15,432 nucleotides of DNA from contig CAJGDR010000018.1 of the NCBI GenBank assembly GCA_904502205.1, forward strand, positions 1 through 15,432, given 5' to 3'. Below are positions 6,675-14,081 of this stretch, in pieces. The stretch comes from an uncultured Bacilli bacterium (GTDB lineage Bacteria; Bacillota_I; Bacilli_A; ML615J-28; CAG-313). The notes below the pieces were generated by a model, which saw only the letters and a program-made list of their open reading frames with translations, had not been told where the DNA came from and did not search any database. A program made the position numbers and the translations under genes. Position 1 is the stretch's first letter. Each line of letters opens with the position of its first letter.

Positions 6675-6705
6675 AAAAACATTCAGCCGATGGCTGAATG
6701 TTTTT
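6675..6705. terminator. Bidirectional terminator between recA and pepF
   Basis: AAAAACATTCAGCC (6675-6688) pairs with GGCTGAATGTTTTT (6692-6705) around a 3-nt GAT loop, with A- and T-tracts on opposite sides. It starts directly after the recA stop, and its last two bases overlap the pepF stop codon (6704-6706). It serves both convergent genes. Confidence 0.93.
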
Positions 6706-8395
6706 AGTTTAATTTAGATTTGTCAAAGTTGTCAATCCATTTTTCTAGAGTTTTCATTGTTTTTGTTAGTGAACCATCTTCAAATGGATTTTCAAGATTA
6801 GCTTCTTTTAAAAGTTCTAAGAATGTTTTACTGCCACCTAGTTTACATAAGTGATGGTAGTCAGCCCATGCTGCTTCATGGTTTTCCATATCTTTAACAA
6901 AGAATTGATGTGCACAAACTTGTGCAAGTGTATAATCGATATAATAGAATGGTGATGAGAAAATATGGCCTTGACGGTACCACCATCCACCTCTTTCTAA
7001 TAAATCATTTTCATATACTTTATATGGTGTATATTTTCTTTCAATTTCACGCCACGCTGTTTTTCTTTCTTCAGGTGTCATTTCAGGTTTACTATAAACT
7101 ACATGTTGGAATTCATCTACAGTAACACCGTATGGTAAGAATGTAATTGAATCAGTTAAATGAGCATAAATACGTTTATCTACATCATTAAAGAATAAAT
7201 GCATCCAAGGATATGTGAAGAACTCCATACTCATTGAGTGAATTTCACAAGATTCCATTGTTGGCCATAAATAATTAGGTAAAATGGCATCACGGCTTGA
7301 ATATACTTGGAAAGCATGACCAGCTTCGTGTGTTAAAACATCAATATCACCAGCAGTATTATTAAAGTTAGAGAAGATAAAAGGTGAACGCCATTTTGGA
7401 ATATAAGTACAATATCCGCCACCAGCTTTGCCTTTTTTACTATCTAAATCGAATAATTCATGTTCAGTCATAAAGTCAAAGAACTCACCTGTTTCTTTAC
7501 TTAATTCATGATACATTTTTTTAGCATTGTTAACTTTATCTTCAGTTGTTCCAAGCGGCATAGGGTTACCATTTAAATAAGTTAGACCTAAATCATAACT
7601 TTTTAAATCATTAATGCCAATTCTTTCACTTTGAAATTTAACGATTTTCTCAGCTAGTGGAACAACATGTTTTCTAATTTGTTCACGGTATGCTGCTACC
7701 ATTGTGCTATCGTAGTCTGTTCTACCCATTCTGTAATAGCCAAGTTCAACAAAGTTTTCAAAACCAAGTTTTTTAGCAATTTTTGTTCTTATTTTTACAA
7801 GTTCATCATAAATTTCATCAAATTCTTGTTCATGTTCTTGATAGAAACTACAAACAGCATCTTCAGCGCTCTTACGAACATTACGATCTTTATCTTGTAA
7901 GTAAATTGAAAGTCCAGGTAGAGGTAAGACTTTACCATCAAATTCAATTTGTGCTGAAGCTTTTAACTTATCGTATTTAGTTGTTAATTTATTTTCTAAT
8001 TGTAAATCTTCAATTATTTCTGGTTTAAAAGTCTTTAGCTCAATTTCAATTTCTCTAAATAATTTAGAGCCATATTTGTTAACAAGTTCAGTTCTAAATT
8101 TAGAATTGTAAATCGCTAAATTAAAGTTTTGAAAATATTCTGAAAGTTCAGGACCAACAGTATCAAAGAATTCTTGTTCTTTTTCGTAAAATTCATCTTG
8201 AGTATTAATAGAATTTCTAATTGATACAAGTGTTGCCATAGAACCATATTCGTTGTCAATTTGAATAAATTCTTGAATTGCTTGATCTACTTCTTCAAAA
8301 GAAGCTGCTTTATTGATTTTTTCAGTTAAAGCAATTATCGCATTTTTTGTTTCATCAACGTTTGGTCTAACGTATTGATATTCATTAAATTTCAT
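6704..8395 (-). CDS. pepF: M3 family oligoendopeptidase (PepF-like)
   Basis: This is a cytoplasmic zinc metallopeptidase of family M3 that cuts short peptides, usually in peptide recycling or nutrition. The zinc site HEAGH is at 356-360 (LTHEAGHAFQVYSSRD). The third ligand is probably E384 in ESCEIHSMSMEFF, matching the ExxS motif of the family. The length (563 residues) is normal and no signal peptide is seen. The frame is open 9 codons further upstream, to 8422, but GAGGTG (8401-8406) lies 5 nt before the internal ATG. The extended frame would begin upstream of the predicted transcript start, and MKFNEYQYVRP is the usual N-terminus. The gene is convergent with recA and divergent from the ABC transporter. 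Its substrate range cannot be deduced. Confidence 0.93.
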   Translation of the reverse strand: MKFNEYQYVRPNVDETKNAIIALTEKINKAASFEEVDQAIQEFIQIDNEYGSMATLVSIRNSINTQDEFYEKEQEFFDTVGPELSEYFQNFNLAIYNSKFRTELVNKYGSKLFREIEIELKTFKPEIIEDLQLENKLTTKYDKLKASAQIEFDGKVLPLPGLSIYLQDKDRNVRKSAEDAVCSFYQEHEQEFDEIYDELVKIRTKIAKKLGFENFVELGYYRMGRTDYDSTMVAAYREQIRKHVVPLAEKIVKFQSERIGINDLKSYDLGLTYLNGNPMPLGTTEDKVNNAKKMYHELSKETGEFFDFMTEHELFDLDSKKGKAGGGYCTYIPKWRSPFIFSNFNNTAGDIDVLTHEAGHAFQVYSSRDAILPNYLWPTMESCEIHSMSMEFFTYPWMHLFFNDVDKRIYAHLTDSITFLPYGVTVDEFQHVVYSKPEMTPEERKTAWREIERKYTPYKVYENDLLERGGWWYRQGHIFSSPFYYIDYTLAQVCAHQFFVKDMENHEAAWADYHHLCKLGGSKTFLELLKEANLENPFEDGSLTKTMKTLEKWIDNFDKSKLN

Positions 8396-8412
8396 AAAAT
8401 CACCTCGTAAAT

Positions 8413-8441
8413 AGTATATCAAATGTAATCAGTTATTTCAA
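8413..8441 (-). promoter_or_regulatory. Sigma-A promoter of pepF
   Basis: On the minus strand TTGAAA (8436-8441) and TATACT (8413-8418) are spaced by 17 nt with an extended TGa. The GAGGTG ribosome site follows about 7 nt after the -10. The -35 lies only 10 bp from the -35 of the divergent transporter promoter, so the two could affect each other. Confidence 0.8.
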
Positions 8442-8451
8442 ATAAAAAGTC

Positions 8452-8480
8452 TAGACAATATTAATAATATAATGTATAAT
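8452..8480 (+). promoter_or_regulatory. Sigma-A promoter of the ABC transporter operon
   Basis: TAGACA (8452-8457) and TATAAT (8475-8480) are spaced by 17 nt. The ribosome site AGGAAGTGA starts at 8489, giving a leader of about 15 nt. Confidence 0.78.
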
Positions 8481-8501
8481 ATTTTAAAAGGAAGTGATTA
8501 A

Positions 8502-9281
8502 ATGTCAGTCATTGTGAAAAATATCAAAAAGACTTTTACATTGTCGAAAAAACAAATGAAAATTAATAAAACCACAAGTAAACTAAAAGTAGCAGTAAAT
8601 GGTGTTTCTTTTGAAGCTATGAAAGGTGAAGTGTTTGGTTTACTTGGACCAAATGGTGCTGGTAAAACAACAACTCTAAGATGTATTGCGACGCTCATAA
8701 AACAAGATGAAGGTCAAATATTTGTTAATGGAATTCCAACTACTGATGAAATTAACTGTAAAAAACATATTGGATTTTTAACAAATGAAATTAAGATTGA
8801 AGAACAAATGACACCAAATTATGCTATTCACTATTTTGGTCGATTTTATAATATGACTTATGAACAAATTGAAAAACGTAAAGAAGAATTATTTTCAATT
8901 TTTGGTGTAGATAAATTTCAAGAAGTTAAAATTGGTGATTTATCAACGGGAATGAAACAAAAAGTATCAATTGTTGTTTCTTTAATTCATGACCCAGATA
9001 TTATTATCTTTGATGAACCAACGAATGGTTTAGATGTTTTAACAGCGAAAGTTGTAACTGATTATTTAGAACAATTAGCAAAAAATGGCAAAACGGTTAT
9101 TATTAGTACTCATATTATGTCTTTAGCTGCTAAAATTTGTCAAAGGGTTGGTATTATTATTAATGGTCAAATTGTTTTAAATGATACATTAGATAATATT
9201 TATCAAACTTATAACTCTAATGATTTAGAAGATATCTTCTTTGAACTATATAAAAAAGAAGTAGGTGATTTAGAATGTTAG
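8502..9281 (+). CDS. ABC transporter ATP-binding protein (NatA-like)
   Basis: This is an ABC ATPase of 259 residues. Walker A GPNGAGKT is at 49-56, signature LSTGM at 147-151, Walker B IIIFDEP at 167-173, D-loop NGLD at 175-178, and the switch histidine H204 lies in STH. A Lys-rich insert (about residues 15-29) lies between the first strand and AVNGVSF; this is a familiar feature of NatA-like ATPases in this group. The next gene encodes an ABC-2 permease with matching architecture, and the two overlap by 7 nt. In B. subtilis NatAB exports sodium ions. Related pairs export drugs or peptides, so the substrate is inference only. No two-component regulator like NatKR is adjacent. AGGAAGTGA precedes the ATG by 4 nt. 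Confidence 0.92.
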   Translation: MSVIVKNIKKTFTLSKKQMKINKTTSKLKVAVNGVSFEAMKGEVFGLLGPNGAGKTTTLRCIATLIKQDEGQIFVNGIPTTDEINCKKHIGFLTNEIKIEEQMTPNYAIHYFGRFYNMTYEQIEKRKEELFSIFGVDKFQEVKIGDLSTGMKQKVSIVVSLIHDPDIIIFDEPTNGLDVLTAKVVTDYLEQLAKNGKTVIISTHIMSLAAKICQRVGIIINGQIVLNDTLDNIYQTYNSNDLEDIFFELYKKEVGDLEC

Positions 9282-10459
9282 GATGTTTTAATATTGTAAA
9301 AAAAGAACTAGATAAAATTTTTAAAAGTCCAAGATTAATCTTTTCTACTTTTATTTTACCAGGTCTTTTAATATTTTTAATTTATAGTGTAATGGGATCT
9401 AGTTTTACATCTGTTTCGGAAGAAGAACCTTCGATTATTTATGTTAATGAAGAAGTAAAATCTTTCAAAGATGCATATGATGTAATTCCTGATTTAAATA
9501 TGCAAATTGTAAAAAATAACAGTGTTGTTATAGAACAAGTAAAACAAGATATTAAAGATGCAAAATATTTCGTTTATATTGAGTTTGAAAAAGATTTTGA
9601 TCAAAAAATTCAAGATTATATTAAGGGTTTAAGTGGAACTGCTCCAAGTATGCAAATATATTATGATGAAACAAGTATGGAGTCAAGTACTGCTTACAAT
9701 AAAATTTTGTCGATTGTTGAAATCATGCGTTCATCAATTACTGCTGAAAATGCTTTACCGATTAATTTTATTAGTTTAATGCCAGTAAATGTTGCAACTG
9801 AAGAAGAAATGTCAACGCAATTTTTCGCAATGTTAATGCCAATGATGATTATCATTTTCATTTTTGCTGGTGGAATTGCAGTTGGTTCAGATACAATAGC
9901 TGGTGAAAAAGAAAGAGGAACAATTGCAACATTATTAATGGCCCCAATCAATAAAAATCAAATTGTTTTAGGAAAAATTATTTCAACAGTTATTATTACT
10001 ATTTTATCAGGCGTTGCATCTTTTATTGGACTTGCTGCATCGATGCCTAATATGGGTGATATGTATGGAACAGTTCAAAGTGTAAATTATAGTTTTATTA
10101 CTTATTTAGAATTATTTATTTTAATTCTGATGGTATCTTTAATTGCAAGTAGTGTCTTCTTATTGGCATCAACTCTGGCTAAATCTACTAAAGAAGCAAC
10201 GACATATGCGATGCCTGCATATATTATTGCAATGGTTGTTAGTATGATGACAATCTTTGATACTTCGATGCCTTCAAACATTTTACCATATTGTATACCA
10301 CTTTATAACTTAACAATTGGTATTAAAGGAGTATTATTAAATCAAATAAATTCTCTACAAATATTATTAATATCATCTTCAACAATAGTTTGTTTTATAG
10401 GTATAACATTCTTAGTAACAAAATTATTCAAAAGTGAAAAAATTATGTTTTCAAAATAA
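9275..10459 (+). CDS. ABC-2 type transporter permease (NatB-like)
   Basis: The product is an integral membrane protein of 394 residues. One helix lies at about 21-40. A large extracytoplasmic domain (about 41-185) follows, then a block of five or so helices: about 187-205, 234-256, 275-300, 312-330 and 363-384. The cytoplasmic motif GEKERGTIATLLMAP (211-225) is the coupling segment typical of the ABC2_membrane_3/NatB family. This is the channel partner of the preceding ATPase. The ATG overlaps the ATPase stop, and AGGTGAT (9263-9269) lies within the upstream gene, giving translational coupling. Sodium export is the best-known role of the family, but the exported substrate here is unknown. The gene ends at a terminator shared with ispH. 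Confidence 0.9.
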   Translation: MLGCFNIVKKELDKIFKSPRLIFSTFILPGLLIFLIYSVMGSSFTSVSEEEPSIIYVNEEVKSFKDAYDVIPDLNMQIVKNNSVVIEQVKQDIKDAKYFVYIEFEKDFDQKIQDYIKGLSGTAPSMQIYYDETSMESSTAYNKILSIVEIMRSSITAENALPINFISLMPVNVATEEEMSTQFFAMLMPMMIIIFIFAGGIAVGSDTIAGEKERGTIATLLMAPINKNQIVLGKIISTVIITILSGVASFIGLAASMPNMGDMYGTVQSVNYSFITYLELFILILMVSLIASSVFLLASTLAKSTKEATTYAMPAYIIAMVVSMMTIFDTSMPSNILPYCIPLYNLTIGIKGVLLNQINSLQILLISSSTIVCFIGITFLVTKLFKSEKIMFSK

Positions 10460-10489
10460 AAAAATATCCAGTATTACTGGATATTTTTT
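10458..10489. terminator. Bidirectional terminator between the ABC operon and ispH
   Basis: AAAATATCCAGT (10461-10472) pairs with ACTGGATATTTT (10476-10487) around a 3-nt loop, with an A-tract on one side and a T-tract on the other. The ispH stop codon (10474-10476) covers the loop and first stem base, and its last codons (N, I, Q) form the arm, so ispH coding sequence is part of the terminator. Confidence 0.9.
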
Positions 10490-11325
10490 GTTATATACTC
10501 AACAATTTCGTTAATAACACTATTAGGTGTAGAAGTACCACTTGTTACTAAAAGATTTATAGTGTTACTAAAGTCAATAACTTTGACATCATTTATATTT
10601 TCTACAAAATGATAATTATTTGTGTGATTTTTAGTTAATTCCGATAACTTTCTAGTATTATTACTTAGTTTATCACCAATGATTAACCATTTATCAAATT
10701 CACCATGGTACTCATCTAAATGTTTTAGTAATGCAACTTGTCTTTCTTTTGTAGCGGGACATATTATTGTATCAATTAAAGCGTTAGGATATTTATTTAA
10801 AAGTGCTTCAGTACAATCATTGATATCTTTTATTGACATTGTAGTTTGGTTAGTTAAAACTACTAAATTGTTATTAAGATCTAAATTATTGATATCTTCA
10901 ACATTTTCTACAAGTTTAATATAATCAATTATTCCATCACTTTCTTGATGATTGTGTTTACCAATATAAATAACATCATAACCTTTTTTGGCATAATCAA
11001 TAATTTTATTGTTGTTTTTTAATACAATCGGACAAGTCGTTTCAATTAACGTATTATTGTTTTTTTTGATTTGTTCTATTAGATTTGGATTTATGCCGTG
11101 TGCTGTAGAAATAAATGTTACATTTTGAAAGTTTTCGATTTCATTTTTGTTTTTTAACATTTCAAAACCATTATCTAATAACTCTTGATTTACAATGTCG
11201 TTGTGAACTAGTGGTCCTAACAAAATCCATGGTTTTGGATATAGATCTTTTACTTGTTTAGTTATCGAAATTGATCTATCAACACCATAACAAAAACCAA
11301 TTTTTTCCATTACAATTATATTCAT
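10474..11325 (-). CDS. ispH: 4-hydroxy-3-methylbut-2-enyl diphosphate reductase
   Basis: IspH (LytB) is the last enzyme of the MEP pathway. It reduces HMBPP to IPP and DMAPP with a [4Fe-4S] cluster. The three cluster cysteines are present at C12 (GFCYGV), C98 (ETTCPIV) and C189 (IICPATKERQ). Substrate residues are also visible: H41 (GPLVHN), H76 (STAHG), H126 and E128 (HNHQESDG), T161/T162 (NQTTMS), S221 and N223 (SNNTRKL) and SGTSTPN near the C-terminus. The loop normally read as GHPExxG is altered to HNHQESDG but keeps the His and Glu. The length (283) is normal. AGGAG at 11335-11339 lies 9 nt before the ATG. It implies isoprenoid synthesis by the MEP rather than mevalonate route. It is divergent from efp. 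Confidence 0.96.
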   Translation of the reverse strand: MNIIVMEKIGFCYGVDRSISITKQVKDLYPKPWILLGPLVHNDIVNQELLDNGFEMLKNKNEIENFQNVTFISTAHGINPNLIEQIKKNNNTLIETTCPIVLKNNNKIIDYAKKGYDVIYIGKHNHQESDGIIDYIKLVENVEDINNLDLNNNLVVLTNQTTMSIKDINDCTEALLNKYPNALIDTIICPATKERQVALLKHLDEYHGEFDKWLIIGDKLSNNTRKLSELTKNHTNNYHFVENINDVKVIDFSNTINLLVTSGTSTPNSVINEIVEYITKNIQ

Positions 11326-11353
11326 TACGATAATCTCCTATAAATACTATTAT

Positions 11354-11383
11354 ATTATACACTATTTAGAAAAAAATTGATAA
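11354..11383 (-). promoter_or_regulatory. Sigma-A promoter of ispH
   Basis: On the minus strand TATAAT (11354-11359) is clear. The best -35, TTATCA (11378-11383), lies 18 nt upstream. The predicted leader is about 20 nt. Confidence 0.62.
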
Positions 11384-11400
11384 GAAAGTTGCAACATTTC

Positions 11401-11429
11401 TTGAAAAAAAATATAAAATAATGTATAAT
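11401..11429 (+). promoter_or_regulatory. Sigma-A promoter of efp
   Basis: TTGAAA (11401-11406) and TATAAT (11424-11429) are spaced by 17 nt. The predicted start near 11436 lies after an in-frame ATG at 11434 and so rules that ATG out as the efp start. Confidence 0.85.
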
Positions 11430-11469
11430 AAGAATGATTTATAAAATATATGAAAGGAATTTATTAAAA

Positions 11470-12027
11470 ATGATTACTACTGCTGATTTTAAAACTGGTA
11501 TGACTATTATTTATAATGGTGATCCATGTGTTATTTTAGATTTCCAACACGTAAAACCTGGTAAAGGTGCTGCGTTTGTTAGAACTAAACTTCGTAACTT
11601 TAGAACTGGAGCTAATATTGAATATTCATTCAATGCTGGTGTTAAAGTTGAACAAGCTATGATTGAAAAACGTAAAATGCAATATTCATATAGTAGTGGA
11701 GACACTTACTGCTTTATGGATATGGAAACTTGGGAACAATTAGATATTCCTGCTGAAAGAATGAAATGGGAAGCTAATTTCTTATTAGAAGGTGCTGAAA
11801 TTGAAATTGTTATGTATGGTTCAGAAGTTCTTGGAATCAACATTCCAGAAAAAATTGTTTTAGAAGTAACTGAAAGTAGCCCAGCTGTTGCTGGTAATAC
11901 AGCTACAAATGCATTAAAAGAAGTTACATTAGAAACTGGCTTCAAAGTAAAAGTTCCTATGTTTATCGAACAAGGTGACAAAATTATTGTTACTACATTT
12001 GATGGTAAATATTCTTCAAGAGCTTAA
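11470..12027 (+). CDS. efp: Elongation factor P
   Basis: EF-P binds between the ribosomal P and E sites and relieves stalling at consecutive prolines. The product of 185 residues has the three-domain length of the family. It starts MITTADFKTGMTI and carries the tip loop HVKPGKGAAFVRTKLRN. K32 at the loop tip is the residue that carries a modification in other bacteria, 5-aminopentanol on K32 in B. subtilis; which modification applies here cannot be told. The frame is open to an ATG at 11434, but that lies upstream of the predicted transcript start. AAGGA (11454-11458) and family alignment favour 11470. The spacing of 11 nt is slightly long. It is divergent from ispH, with its own promoter and terminator. 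Confidence 0.97.
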   Translation: MITTADFKTGMTIIYNGDPCVILDFQHVKPGKGAAFVRTKLRNFRTGANIEYSFNAGVKVEQAMIEKRKMQYSYSSGDTYCFMDMETWEQLDIPAERMKWEANFLLEGAEIEIVMYGSEVLGINIPEKIVLEVTESSPAVAGNTATNALKEVTLETGFKVKVPMFIEQGDKIIVTTFDGKYSSRA

Positions 12028-12035
12028 TAATTATT

Positions 12036-12060
12036 AAAGTCAGTTTTACTGACTTTTTTT
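12036..12060 (+). terminator. Terminator of efp
   Basis: AAAGTCAGT (12036-12044) pairs with ACTGACTTT (12048-12056) around a 3-nt TTT loop, followed by four more T. The next gene begins 25 nt later with no clear promoter in between, so its expression may rest on read-through or an unrecognised promoter. Confidence 0.88.
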
Positions 12061-12084
12061 ATTTATAAAAAAGGGAGGAAATTT

Positions 12085-14070
12085 ATGAAAAAGTTATTTA
12101 AATCAATGTTAGTTTTATGTATGATGTTTATTTCAACATTAATGTTTGTAACTGTCAATGCATTTGAACCTGTTGCAAATACAGTAGTTGGTGAATCATC
12201 ATATTATCAAGGTGAAACTGTTGAAACGAATTATTTAGAAGGAAAATTAGAACATAATAAATACATTAGTTATAGTAGTTCTGGTTTAGAAGGATTTAAT
12301 GCTGCGGGTTCAGGAGGCGGTGGATTAAATGTTCCAGGTCAATATTACCCACAATCTGTAAATGTTTTATCAATTCCTGCAGATACATCTGCTAAAGTGG
12401 TTAACTGGACTTACCAAACAAATTATGGTTGGGCACTTGCTACTGTAGAACAAATTGCTCAAAATTTTGAACAATATAATCCAGGTTGGAAAGTTGTAGC
12501 TGCAATTAACTCTGACTTTTTTGATATAAATTCAAAAAAAGCATTACCATTAACAACAAGTGGTGTGTTCTCATCTAATGGTCATGTATATAAAACAGCA
12601 TCTTCGTCATCAAGTGCAATTGGTTTTACTAATAACGGCACAGCTAATACATTAATAGGAAATAAACAAATTGAAGTTACTGATTTTTATACATTACGTG
12701 TATATGATGCACAAAACAAGTTGTTAAGTCAACACAAAGTAGATAATGTTAATCCTACTGAGTTAAGTAATGGTTTATCTTTATACTATTCATATCCTGT
12801 ATTTGTTACAGATGAATTAGGTGTTAAAACTAGAGTAACTGTATCATCAACACTACCTAATGGTGGATTAATTTGTGAATTACCTGTACATTGTATTCCA
12901 ATGGATGAAACTGGATTTTTTGGTCAAGGTAATCTAGTGTTATCAAATGAAGTTGAACTAAACAAAGAACGTTTTGGAGTATACGCAACAGACGAAAATG
13001 TTAAAAAAGCAATTTTAGCTGGTTCTTATGTAACAATCCAAAGAGATTTTCTTGGTGCTTATGCTGATGTTGATCAAGTAACAGGTTGTGGTGATTCACT
13101 TGTTCTTGATGGAAAAGGTATAGTTTATAATAATAAAGAACGTCATCCAAGAACAATGGTTGGGGTAAAAGACGATGGTACATTACTATTTGTAACTGTA
13201 GATGGAAGACAACCAGAAATTAACATGTACGGTATGACTTATGATGAACAAGCTGCCTTAATGGAATATTATGGTGCAGTTGAAGCTTACAACCTTGATG
13301 GTGGTGGTTCAACTACAATGTTAATTCGTGAAGGTAATGAATTTAGAGTTTTAAATAGTCCATCTGATGGAAGCGCAAGACGTGACGCAAATGCTTTACT
13401 TGTTGTAATTCCAGATGCTTCATTAAAAGTAACTAGTGTTAAAGATAATAATGTTACTGTAGAATTACCAAAGCTTGGTAATGATGTTAATGTAAAAGAT
13501 TACTATGTAAAAGTAAATGGTCAAACTTATACAATTACAGATAAACTTACAATTTCTAATCTTGATCCAAAAACTGAATATGTTGTAGAATATGGATACA
13601 AGATTATATATGATGGTTCAGAAAGACAGGTTATTGGTACTCCAATATCTATTAGAACCGGTAATGTAATACCAACACTTTCTGAATTTAAGTATACTTA
13701 TAAAGATAATACATTAGAAATAAAATATAAATTTAGTGACCCAGATGCTGCAATATCATTTGCTACACTATTTGTTGGTGATGATGATTATGATATTGAT
13801 TTAGAAAAGAATGTTCTTGTTGTTAAGAATGTTAAGGATTTTAAAGCAGAAGATGTTAGAATTACTGTTGTCTATGAGTTAAATTCAAGTTCTAATGGTA
13901 CACAAACGGTTATTTATTCAAGTCCTGAAGAAATTGTCGAAACGCCTAGTCCAGAACCTGAACAACCAACAGATGAACCTAAACAATCTAAATGTTCTTC
14001 AGGAACTTACTTTATTTCAATTGTTTTATTAATGTCTTTATGTGGAGTACTTATTAATAAAAGAAAATAA
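12085..14070 (+). CDS. Secreted phosphodiester glycosidase (NAGPA family) with C-terminal membrane tail
   Basis: This is a 661-residue exported protein. Residues 1-26 form a signal peptide (MKKLFK, hydrophobic core, cleavage likely after VNA). Residues 85-442 are a phosphodiester glycosidase domain (DUF2233, related to mammalian uncovering enzyme NAGPA). Its motifs are AINSDFFD (140-147), RHPRTMVGV (353-361), FVTVDGRQ (369-376), NLDGGGSTTM (403-412) and NSPSDGSARRDANALLVV (424-441). Two beta-rich domains follow: about 446-526, resembling a fibronectin type III fold, and about 530-614. Then come a Pro/Glu/Thr linker (617-634), K636-C637-SSG, one transmembrane helix (641-657) and a basic end (NKRK). 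There is no LPXTG. Likely role: hydrolysis of sugar-phosphodiester bonds in surface or environmental polysaccharides; the substrate is unknown. GGGAGG (12073-12078) lies 6 nt before the ATG. The downstream aminotransferase is 11 nt away. Confidence 0.88.
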   Translation: MKKLFKSMLVLCMMFISTLMFVTVNAFEPVANTVVGESSYYQGETVETNYLEGKLEHNKYISYSSSGLEGFNAAGSGGGGLNVPGQYYPQSVNVLSIPADTSAKVVNWTYQTNYGWALATVEQIAQNFEQYNPGWKVVAAINSDFFDINSKKALPLTTSGVFSSNGHVYKTASSSSSAIGFTNNGTANTLIGNKQIEVTDFYTLRVYDAQNKLLSQHKVDNVNPTELSNGLSLYYSYPVFVTDELGVKTRVTVSSTLPNGGLICELPVHCIPMDETGFFGQGNLVLSNEVELNKERFGVYATDENVKKAILAGSYVTIQRDFLGAYADVDQVTGCGDSLVLDGKGIVYNNKERHPRTMVGVKDDGTLLFVTVDGRQPEINMYGMTYDEQAALMEYYGAVEAYNLDGGGSTTMLIREGNEFRVLNSPSDGSARRDANALLVVIPDASLKVTSVKDNNVTVELPKLGNDVNVKDYYVKVNGQTYTITDKLTISNLDPKTEYVVEYGYKIIYDGSERQVIGTPISIRTGNVIPTLSEFKYTYKDNTLEIKYKFSDPDAAISFATLFVGDDDYDIDLEKNVLVVKNVKDFKAEDVRITVVYELNSSSNGTQTVIYSSPEEIVETPSPEPEQPTDEPKQSKCSSGTYFISIVLLMSLCGVLINKRK

Positions 14071-14081
14071 CGGAGGGAAAG

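Noticed and set aside
8396..8422. Upstream ATG extending PepF by 9 residues
   Set aside because: The ATG lies upstream of the -10 element and ribosome site; GAGGTG serves the internal ATG at 8395.
8544..8590. Lys-rich insert in the ABC ATPase as an unusual domain
   Set aside because: Inserts of this kind before the AVxxVSF strand occur in NatA-like ATPases of Firmicutes.
11434..11469. Upstream ATG extending EF-P by 12 residues
   Set aside because: It lies 4 nt after the -10 box, before the likely transcript start, and adds residues not found in the family.
13001..13183. Minus-strand frame of 60 codons rich in His, Gln and Leu
   Set aside because: It is antisense to the conserved part of the glycosidase gene, with no promoter or ribosome site.
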